The position numbers were made by a program, and so were the translations under genes. Shown piece by piece: positions 55,790 to 64,000 of a DNA stretch of 64,000 nucleotides. The first letter of the stretch is position 1. Each line of letters opens with the position of its first letter. The notes below the pieces were generated by a model that saw only the letters and a program-made list of their open reading frames with translations, searched no databases and had not been told where the DNA came from. The stretch is from Hofstenia miamia (taxonomy: Eukaryota > Xenacoelomorpha > Acoela), in contig SCFE01000013.1 in assembly GCA_004352715.1 (NCBI GenBank), positions 1,833,388-1,897,387 on the forward strand. Direction: 5' to 3'.

Positions 55790-56332
55790 TCAATTGAGTT
55801 GCTCCACTGCTTCATTGGCCTGTGGGTGGTAAGCTGTTGTTTGTTTGCTTGTAATTTTCAGGAGTTTTGCCATTTCTTGGAAGAGCCCACCTTCAAATTG
55901 GAGTCCTTTACCCGTTATTATTGTTTCCATCAGCCTGAGTTGTAGGATCCATTCCTTTAATACTAGTTCTGCTGTGGTTTCTGCCATGGTATTCTTCATT
56001 GGAATCATAATTGCATATTTTGTAAAATTGTCTACCATAACCAGTAGATATTGATAGCCTTCTGCGTCCTTCAACAATATTTCCAGATCTATGTGGACTA
56101 TCTTGTTTGGTTGTGTTGCAATGATTTTCTCCAGTGGTGCCCTTTGTGTTGGAAAATGTTGTTTGTTGTGTAAGAGGCATGTTGTGCACTTATTTATTAT
56201 GTCTTCAGTAACCTTCCTCATGGCTGTTGTTATGAACCTTGCAATGAAGGTTTTTTCTGTCTGTGTAATTCCCAGGTGGCCCTTCTCTTGTATCTTCATT
56301 ATCAGTTCTCTTTTGGAATAATATGGTATCAC
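55790..56332 (-). pseudogene. Element 2 integrase, copy B
   Basis: The zinc domain H-x3-H ... C-x2-C is complete (EKGHLG, KCTTCLLHNK). The core has VHIDLEIL (Asp present), TIITGKGLQFEG where the second Asp is Gly, and AYHPQANEAVEQLN (Glu present). Loss of the second acid makes it inactive. The preceding RNase H tail lies at 56470-56730. Confidence 0.85.
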
Positions 56333-56469
56333 AATCCAGTTGTTGCTGGCTTCAATGTATACTAGTCCGTTTTTGTTTATCTTCCACTTATAACATTCAT
56401 ATTATCCCACCATTAGTTTTGAATATGTTTTCTGGGGTTCTTTTATCTTCTTTATGATTTCACAAAGGA

Positions 56470-56770
56470 TTATGTCATCTCTCTGTTTCTCCACTGTTTC
56501 TTTTTTGGATATTCCTCCCTAATCAGTATCAGTAGCATGGCTTGACCTTTTTTGTCCACATTTATTTCTGGCAACCCCTCATATTCAGTGTGTGGCAAAA
56601 ATTGGAACTGTTTCTTCTCTCCCTCCATTTTCACCACATCTCTCTGATAATCTGGTAGTGATGTCCAGAAGTCTGCATTGTTATGTAGGGTGCCTTTTCT
56701 ATGCTCAATTGTGAATGTGAATTCATTCAAGTATTTGATCCATCATGAAACTATCTTGGGAGTATCATCA
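56470..56770 (-). pseudogene. Element 2 RNase H tail, copy B
   Basis: NEFTFTIEHRKGTLHNNADF and WTSLPDYQRD correspond to the end of RNase H and the linker. The same stretch occurs again upstream at 57340-57484. Confidence 0.8.
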
Positions 56771-56849
56771 GGATTGATATTGTTTCTGGCAGCATGCAAA
56801 TGAGGATTCTTGTTTTGATTTGTCACTCTATTTTGTCATAGGTTTCTGA

Positions 56850-57640
56850 TGTTGTTGGTGCCATTGCCAGTCCAATCATTGCTGGGTAGTTCATAATACA
56901 CTCTATTTCGAATAGCAATGACATTTCCTGGAATGGACCACTGTCAAATTGGGGCTCTTGTCTGTAAATATTGTTTCCATAGGTCCAAACTTCAGGATCC
57001 ACTTCTTCATTACTATCTCTGCCATTGTTTCTGCCATTGGGTTTTTCATCAGGATCATCCTTGCTTATTTGGTAAAATTGTCCACCATTGCTAGTAGGTG
57101 CTGGTATCCCTCTTTGTCTCTCAATAAAATCTCCAAGTCCATGTGTATGATTTCATTGGGTTGTGTCACTATGATCTTTTCTAGTGGTGCTCTCTGGGTT
57201 GGGAAATATGTTGTGCATTTGTTAATCACTTCTTCTGTGACTTTCCTGACCACTGTTGTGATGAACCTTGAGTTGGAAGTGCTTTCTGTCTGTTTGATGC
57301 CTAAGTGGCCCCTCTCATGCACTTTTGTTATTAATTGAAATTGCTTCTTTTCACCATCTTCCTTGGTTGCATCTCTCTGATACTCTGGGAGTGTGGTCCA
57401 GAAATCTGCATTGGTGTGTAGTGTTCCTCTCTGGTGTTCAATAGTGAATGTAAATTTGTTTAGGTATTCCATCCATCTCAACACTATTCCTGATTTGTCT
57501 CCTGAGAACTTTTTCAGCCATGCTAAACCACTGTTGGCTGTGCAGACCCTAAATTCTCATCTGATTAAAAAATATCTAAATTTCTTGATTCTCTCAATTA
57601 GGGCTAACATCTCTAGTTCTGTTGAACTGTAATTTTCCTT
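56850..57640 (-). pseudogene. Element 2 RNase H tail and integrase, copy A (partial duplicate)
   Basis: NKFTFTIEHQRGTLHTNADF and WTTLPEYQRD are joined directly to KVHERGHLGIKQTES, so about 100 residues of linker are deleted. The zinc domain keeps HERGH but has KCTTYFPTQ, having lost the second Cys with about 9 residues. HMDLEIL and IFTDK (first two Asp) are present. Sequence after QFDSGPFQEM diverges and the Glu block is lost before copy B begins. Confidence 0.75.
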
Positions 57641-57659
57641 GCTCAGCTTCAGTTTGCAG

Positions 57660-57905
57660 CTAAAAGAATTGTATCAGCACCTTTTTCTTGTTTTGTCCTA
57701 TTCTTGCTCCAAATGCCACCATGGTTGCATCACAGTCCAGAATGAATATTTTGTTGTAATCCAGTGTGTTCAGCAGTGGCAGTTTTGCTAGTTCTTCCTT
57801 TATATTGTCCAATACCAACTTCCTCATTAGTTGTGTCATTTTCACAGTTTTTCCAGCAATGTTAGGTATGAATGTTCTGTAGTAGTTGAGGAACTCATTA
57901 TCCAC
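57660..57905 (-). pseudogene. Element 2 RNase H, N-terminal part
   Basis: FLNYYRTFIPNIAGKTVKMT and FILDCDATMVAFGARIGQNK correspond to the tether and first catalytic Asp region ('DAS...GA'). Confidence 0.75.
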
Positions 57906-57985
57906 TGTATATCTTTCTTGTTATTTGGTTTCTCTATCTTTGGGATTATATCTCTCACATTGTCCTTCATACATATTCACCCTTT

Positions 57986-58702
57986 TTATATCACTTGTCC
58001 TAAAAATATGATCTTTTCCTTCAGTATATCACATTTGTTCCCATTGATTTGCAGGCCTGCTTTGTCTAAAATTGATAGTGTCCTTTCCAGCTTTTCAAGA
58101 TGTTCTTCTATGGTGTTACTCATCACAATTATATTATCTATGTATGCATTCATGCCCTCTTCCATTTTGTGTTTCTTGTTCTTTAGTACCTTTGTTATGT
58201 ATCTCTGGGAAGTAGCCAGCATGTTACACAATTCTAATGCCATTTAGATCCATTTGTACAACCCATAAGGTGTAATAAACACAGTTTTTTCAATATCTTC
58301 TTCTTCCATTCACACCTGCCAATATGCTTTGCATAGATCTATCAAAGTAAAGTACTTATGCTTGCTTGCTTTGTACAGAATATCTTCTATTCTGGGAAGT
58401 GGGTAAGAGTCTTTTTTCACCACTTCATTTAGTTTACAAAAATCTATACATAATCTGTACTTCTCTCACTGCTTTACAAACACTGTTGTAGCCACATATG
58501 GACTTTCACTGGGTCAAATTATTTTGTTGTCACTCAGTTTGTTTAGTATCCTGTTGTACTCATCTTTCATTTTCTCTGGTACTTGTCTCACTGGTAGTTT
58601 TATCAGTTTGTTTGTCATTGTAACTATCTTTTGTATCTTGCCTATCACTTGGCCTATGCTTATCTCTCCATAGTTTAATATTTGTTTATGTTTCTCTAAC
58701 AC
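57986..58702 (-). pseudogene. Element 2 reverse transcriptase
   Basis: Fragments in order: KLPVRQVPEKMKDEYNRILN (58600), YRLCIDFCKLNEVVKKDSY (58440), RIEDILYKASKHKYFTLIDL, CKAYWQV and FITPYGLYKW (58270), and AYIDNIIVMSNTIEEHLEKL (58150). The catalytic YxDD is YIDN, with the second Asp lost. KCDILKEKIIFLGQVI closes it. Several stops. Confidence 0.85.
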
Positions 58703-58911
58703 CTCTCTAAGTTGTTGCAGTTGTTTCCTGTTCAGATTTTGGTATTCCTGTTCTAGTAACTGTGGTGTCTTGTACTTGTCTTCTCCATTTGTTTTTGTCC
58801 CTATGCTTTTGAATCAGCTGTTGGGAGTACTCACTATATCAATTGTTTTGTCCACTCACCTTGGAATTGGCTGTGTGGAGTACCTACTGTTTTTGTTTGT
58901 AAGTCCTTGAA

Positions 58912-59680
58912 TCAACCATACAAACTACTCTGCTCATCAATGTCTTCCATTGCTTTCAAGATTGCTCTGATGCTAGACTTAACATATTTTCTGAATATTC
59001 TCACATTGATTTTCTTCACATTAACATTGTGATTCATGGCATTCAGTATTGGTATCCTTCCTTTCCCATTCTTTATGGTGCACACACTTGAATGCATTGA
59101 AACTCTTTTTGAGTTGATCCCTTTGTTGTTGTAAATCATTACATCCACTGTAATCTTCTCTCCTGTTTGAATTGTGTGCATCCTCCATTGATATGGTTGC
59201 AACTTTAAGTCTTCTTCTAGTTCAAATGTTATTGTTGATAGCTTGCCTTCTTCTTCGTTACTTTTGATTTCCCCTCCTTTACCTCAATTGTTCTATTTGA
59301 ATAGCTTATTACACATCTGTTTTTAGTCAAAAAATCATTGCCCAGTATCACTTTGTATGGTAATAAGTTGTTGTGGGTGTCTATCACTACTAGCAATTGT
59401 TCAAAAGTAGTGTTCACTATTCTAATTTGTACTGCATGTAACTTTCCTTTAGTATCTATATATTCTCTGGATGGATTGATTATTCTCTTGTTTGATCTTT
59501 TGAGGTCTTCTCATCTTAACCCTAATTTCCTCATGCATTCATCAGTTATAATAGACATTGTGGCTCCCATATCAATTGTTGCCTTTGTCATCACTCCATT
59601 TATCATTATCATTATTGTGTTGATATTGTCCAGGTTCATCATAATCATTATTGGTGCTTGGTTTTTTGGAGTCAGCACTC
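58912..59680 (-). pseudogene. Element 2 protease and linker
   Basis: KATIDMGATMSIIT at about 59560-59600 has DMG in place of the catalytic DTG. LLPYKVILGNDFLTKNRC (59330) is the 'ILGxDFL' block. The linker at 58912-59202 matches element 1 ('ITVDVMIYNNKGIN' against 'ITAEVMIYNQKGIN'). Confidence 0.8.
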
Positions 59681-59689
59681 AAGTTAGTT

Positions 59690-61424
59690 TTTTATTCATC
59701 TTCAGTTTGTGTGTCCTCTACCAATTCTGATTCAGATTTGATCATGTCTTCATCTTCATAGTATGCCTCCTCTACTCCAATCATATTAATATGTTTTCTG
59801 CACTTGTCATTTCTATGCCCCTTTTTTGCCAGCTGTAGCACTTTATGTTCTTTTCCCTTACTTTTTTCATTTTTTCTTTTTGCTTTTTATTTTAATAAAT
59901 TTTTCCATTTTGTTTTCATTGTAGGGCTTGTATTCATTGTCTGTGACTTGGAATTGTTCTGTGATGCCATTGGTGTTTCCTTATGTCATACAGCTTTCTG
60001 ATCATCTTTTCCAGTTTGTCATCCACATTGCATTTGATTTTGAACTGGGTTCTAATGTTCTCAGGCATTCCTTTGCAAATGTGTGAGAAGAGGTCATACA
60101 TTGAATATCTGTTTCCTCTGGAGCTGAGTGTTACTAGTCATTCCACCTGCTGAATGTAGTTTTGAGTGTCATCTGTTTTTCTCATTTTTGTTGAGTTCAA
60201 TGTGATTTGGTATTGGTTTTTTAAACTTTTGTTTTCATAGTACACTACAAAGTCTCCAATCAGTAGTTTTATATTGGTATCTAGCAGTAAATAATGTTGG
60301 GATGCTGCTCCTGTAAAGTATAGTGCAAACTTACAGCTGCTGCTTGTTGGCTTACTTTCCTCTCAGCCATTGTAAACTTGAACATTTTGAGCATTCAATG
60401 AATGTTGGATTGTAGCTGTCAACATTTCCAATAAATTTTGGCAAGGTTGTTTGGACAGTATCTTGTTGTTGTTAATGCTCTCTGGTAGAATTGAATTCTT
60501 GAAGATTGGTTTCTTCTGTGTGTTTATATTTTCATTTATTGTAATTTGGTCAGTTAATGCTTTCATGATTTCATTGATGATCCTTTTCTTTCCATCTTCT
60601 TTGTCTTCTTTGTCAGTCTCTTGGCTGTTTTTTAAAGTTGACTGGTGATGCTTGTAAGTTCCTTTTGCTTATCTGTTCAAATGTTACTTTGTGTGTCTGT
60701 ATTCCCTTTGATTTTTCTCTTTGTCCCTCTGCATCATTCTAAGTTTGTGTCTGAGTTCTTCTAGCTCTCATGCTTACGTTTTGTGACTTTTGTCCCTGCT
60801 GAGTTCTACTAGTCTGAGTTTATCTTTGAGCTGTTCTAGCTCTTGGGCTTGTATGTTGTTGTCTTGGATTAATTGTCTGTTTTTGGTTTCTAACTGTCAA
60901 CATATTTTCTTCCATTTTTTGTTTTGTTCCTGAAAACATTTGTTCAATTCTGCCAATTGATTTGTTAATATCTTGATGTTGTTCTGGAAATTTTTGCTCT
61001 GGCTCTCTAAGTGGCTATCCATTTCTATTTTCAGCTCACTCAATGTGTTTTCACTATGTTGTTCCAAATTTGAAAATTTTTCTTTTAGCAGTTGTATCTC
61101 ATTTCTCAATATTGATTCTGTCTCATTATTTTGTCTGAGGATATTTAAAATCTCTGTAGAACTTGTCTCTGGGGACATGTGTAGGGTCTCTAATTCTGTG
61201 GGGGATGTGTCTGTTTCTGAATGTGATCTTCTTGGGTTAGTGGTTGTTCTGCTTGTGCCTTTTTTGTTGCTTCCTCTCTTTGCTCTCATATTCATCATTT
61301 TCATTATAATTAGTAATGGCTTGCATCTTGGTGCAATTCTTTGTTTCTGAACCTGCTTCAGGTTGGGTTTCTTCTTTGATGGTATTAGCTGACTACTTGC
61401 TTTATTAGTGGTTGGTGTTTCCAT
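59690..61424 (-). pseudogene. Element 2 gag
   Basis: The N-terminal frame (61424-60897) contains a basic stretch (RAKRGSNKKGTSRTTTNPRR) and then a coiled coil (ILRNEIQLLKEKFSNLEQ...). A middle frame spans 60566-60363. The capsid part (60340-60004) has TGAASQHYLLLD and YDLFSHICKGMPENIR. An acidic tail (EEAYYEDEDMIKSESELVED, about 59750) corresponds to the element 1 post-knuckle tail; the knuckle itself is too degraded to call. Confidence 0.75.
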
Positions 61425-61541
61425 TGCATGTTTTACATTATGGGTTCTCTCAGTGATATTGTGGTTGCATTTCTTACTGTTGACTTTATGTAGTGAGTCT
61501 GGATATCAAATTGTTGTTGGTTCCTCTTCATTGTTCTTTAA

Positions 61542-61557
61542 CCTGTCATGGTTGCCA
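61542..61557 (-). promoter_or_regulatory. Element 2 primer-binding site, tRNA-Arg type
   Basis: The minus strand reads TGGCAACCATGACAGG right after the LTR end (CTACA). It has two mismatches to the tRNA-Arg PBS consensus used by element 1. Confidence 0.75.
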
Positions 61558-63496
61558 TGTAGCATCTGCTACCAAGCTTTAATGTAACCTGATTAATTCC
61601 TTTTGAATGTAATTCTTTGTAAGTGTGGGTAGGGATGTACTTATATCAACTGCTTTATCTTATTGACAATTGTAGTTAACTTTTATTAGACTCTAATATA
61701 GTTGAATACTATTTACATATGAATTGATTACTGCAGTTTCCTTGACAATTGATCTTCTATAAGGCCTCTGGCTGACTCTGATCTTCAATCTTCCAACACC
61801 TAGTCCTCTTCACTGCTGATGGATTGTTTCCCAATCTCAGCTCAACAAAGTAGCTTATGTGTTCCCTATCCTAACTCAGTGCAACCCTCAAGGCTGGATG
61901 TAACTGACTTAAACTCAATTTGTAATCTGTAATTTATACTTGCAACCAGGCAATGTCAATAGCTGCTTAATAAATATATGTTTAGCCATTACTGAAAAAT
62001 ACTGGCTTTAAATAAGTTAAATAATTAATTAAATAACTACATGCAGCTTCCTAACCTACATTTAATTAGTAATACATGCTCAGTCTTGTTATCAATTTAT
62101 TTATGGGTCTCCTATTGTAGAGTCACTTGGAGCCCCTATTTTGATTTTATTCTTTTGATTATTTTAGCAATCAAACATTAGAGTTACATCACAGTAACAT
62201 CATGATTTGTTGCTATCAATTTATATCAATTTCTTTTAAATTGATTTGTATATTTTCAAGTGCAGTTTTTTTGATCAAATTATTATTTGTCCCCTCAATC
62301 CAAACCTACATGTTATTGCTCATTTAATTTTGCAAGGGAACTCATGTGCAAGTTGTAAACATATAGCAGGTAATAATTTATGAAAATTGTACTAAATACT
62401 TGAGGAACTTGTAGCAAACACACAATATAATTCATCTTACTCCAATTGTGTTTGATCTTCTCTAATTTATTTATATGCTAACCCCTTTTAGGTTTTGTCA
62501 TGGATTTTAGTTTAACAATTTCTGCTTAAGCTCCAGCAACAATTTGGGAGGAACTGCATTGGGTCTGAGCAACAAATAGCTCCTTAATGATGACAGCCCA
62601 AATTGTGGTCACTTTAGGTTACAGCTATGTGTTAGTGTAGGGAATAAGAGCTTCTAATTTGATTGTTTCATTTCATACATGCACTTAATAATAATGCACT
62701 GCAAATATAATATGCTACAGACAAATGTAAATGCATTGCAATGATGAGCCTTTTGTTTTATTATTTATTTACATGAGCTGAGATAATAAAACTCTGAGAT
62801 AAATTATTTATTTGAGCTAGAAATTAATACTTGAGACACACAACTAGCACCTTGGCAAGTAAGGATGGCATCATGGATATAGGTCTGGCATAATGCTGTG
62901 TGAATTGGTCACTGCTGGAAGTCTGTTCTCTATGGTTAGTCTGTTATTTCTTTAAGTGAAATAGTGAACCACCAATGCTTTTCTTTTGGGTCACTCTCTA
63001 CAATGGTAGCCTCTGCAACCTTCAATTTAACCTTTGAGTTTCTCAGTACTGCTGGAGTAGCCAGAGCTCACCTGTGATTCTACACTATGTAGTATAGTTA
63101 ATGTAAAATATAATGTCCTATGATCAGCTAACTAAATGTAAAGATAAGATTTTCAAAGAATTTACTTGAACAGCTTTCTAAAATGATATCTCTCTATTTA
63201 TAGTTTTGATTCAAAAAGTACCTGTTGATTTGAATTTCAAATTATCATCTGCCAAGATAGCTAAAAATAGTGGAAGCAATATTGCCCCCTTCATTTATAT
63301 ATTATATTATTTATCAAGAAGTACTATTTAGTAATGTTCTCTTAGTTGGATTTTACAAAATTAATGATGCTAAGCTTAAATTGATTTTTATTTACAATTA
63401 ATATTAATTTAATCATAATTTGATGATAATCTTCTTTGACAGACTAATCTCTTTTTTATTCTTCTTTAGCAGCATTGATCTTTGGATTATGCTATA
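61558..63496 (-). repeat. Element 2 5' LTR, enlarged by an insertion
   Basis: Inner edge TGTAGCATCTGC (plus) and outer edge near 'ggattatgctata' at 63496. About 0.9 kb (62150-63060) has no counterpart in the 3' LTR. Confidence 0.65.
62150..63060. repeat. LTR-like repeat inserted in the element 2 5' LTR
   Basis: Matches 30340-31250 in ordered blocks ('gcaacaatttggga', 'agcccaaattgtgg', 'ttaggttacagctat') and is absent from the element 2 3' LTR. Target duplications were not identified. Confidence 0.5.
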
Positions 63497-64000
63497 CCAC
63501 AACATCTGTACATATGTACAGTTGTGTTTACCTTATACAATCAATCTGAAGCTATAAACAAAGACTCATTAAACTAAACAGAACCAATAGTTGTAGAATT
63601 CACCTAGTGTTGGAAGGACAATTGGAGTTTGTTATAATGAAATAATTTCCACCAAATTGTGTAAATATGCTCATAATTAATGAAAGATCACTAATTTACT
63701 CACAAAACATACCAAACAAATCATGAATAGGTTGTGTCCACAGTTACTGAAACAGGCTTCCATTCACTACTCACTTAATGTAGAAATCAATATCAGTTAT
63801 TAGAGATTTGTAACTGGCTGCACAATATATACAAGCAATTCACAAAATTCAACTAATGAACAATTGTAAATGACAACTACATTTGCAGAGCCTTTATAAA
63901 GTTCAATTTGATCAAATACTTTGGGGGCATATCCTATTAAATTTGTAAAGTGTATAAGAATAATCATGTTTAGATATGTATTCAAAAGCTAATACAAGTG
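63497..64000. other. Right flank, nothing recognised
   Basis: AT-rich; the minus open frame at 63800 has no support. Confidence 0.4.

Larger units (their letters stand above)
41225..63496 (-). mobile_element. Element 2: minus-strand Ty3/Gypsy retrotransposon, interrupted by element 1
   Basis: The 5' LTR is 61558-63496 (swollen by an insertion), the PBS 61542-61557, the internal part 54271-61541 and the 3' LTR 53645-54270 plus 41225-41715. Element 1 sits between the two parts of the 3' LTR. The two LTR copies share blocks such as 'gtgggtaggga.ttactta', 'ccctatccta.ctcagtgca', 'gccattactgaaa' and 'gcagcttcctaacctacatt' but have diverged strongly. No matching target duplication was found at the outer ends, so the element is old or the LTRs have recombined. 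Gene order matches element 1. Confidence 0.75.

Noticed and set aside
54810-61350. Plus-strand hydrophobic open frames opposite element 2 (for example 57831-58247 and 60973-61350)
   Set aside because: They are antisense shadows of the minus-strand gag-pol.
1-64000. CRISPR arrays, operons, bacterial promoters or phage genes
   Set aside because: Nothing of the kind was seen. Introns, poly(A) signals and the transposon types show animal DNA.

Overview
The window is AT-rich eukaryotic DNA from an invertebrate animal. It has spliced genes with GT/AG introns, AATAAA poly(A) signals, a TATA-box promoter, and a dense mix of mariner, hAT, piggyBac, LINE and Ty3/Gypsy sequences. An arthropod fits best, because 'CAGGGGCGTACGCAGG'-type hAT MITEs, DD41D-like mariners and tRNA-Arg-primed Gypsy elements are familiar there. 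This is an inference, and I cannot name a species. Three N runs (3104-3555, 4947-5473, 8020-8076) and single Ns at 1020, 1444 and 34582 mark assembly joins.

Region by region. 1-180 is the last exon of a gene whose body lies upstream, with a poly(A) signal at 220. 674-1740 holds three overlapping copies of one stretch, probably unmerged haplotypes. 3556-5912 contains minisatellites, two direct copies of a CRE/CCAAT-rich module, a hAT transposase tail, a LINE fragment and a clipped Gypsy LTR. 6668-7940 holds two LINE-type remnants, and 8108-9441 is a complete mariner-like element with a broken transposase. 10150-10966 is another LINE remnant and 11263-11565 an unassigned 100-codon ORF. A TATA promoter and probable non-coding first exon (12799-13004) precede the one clear host gene: a GNAT-family (AANAT-like) acetyltransferase of 218 residues in four coding exons (16866-26689). 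Its 7.45 kb last intron holds a MITE, a decayed hAT transposase, a decayed piggyBac transposase and a foldback repeat. 26743-32100 is mostly featureless apart from one LTR-like repeat.

32100-36790 (minus) is a CR1/L2-like LINE. Its ORF1 has an SGNH-esterase-type domain, and its ORF2 frame opens with a 2A-like motif (DIETNPGP). Its endonuclease is split by a 537 bp insertion with a 5 bp target duplication, and that insertion carries a tRNA-Gly(UCC)-like gene. Next comes a 3.6 kb long-inverted-repeat element (36796-40399) with a second mariner inside it.

The right third is one nested pair. A Ty3/Gypsy element on the plus strand (element 1, 41716-53640; 1.34 kb LTRs, TSD ATAA, tRNA-Arg PBS) sits inside the 3' LTR of a related minus-strand Gypsy element (element 2, 41225-63496). 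Both carry gag with an N-terminal coiled coil, protease, RT, RNase H and integrase, followed by an unusual post-integrase ORF. Part of that 3' ORF is clearly conserved between the two divergent elements. It shows GxND-like and DxxH-like motifs suggestive of an SGNH hydrolase, but no envelope hallmarks. I consider it the best candidate here for something under-described. All copies are interrupted by stops and frameshifts.
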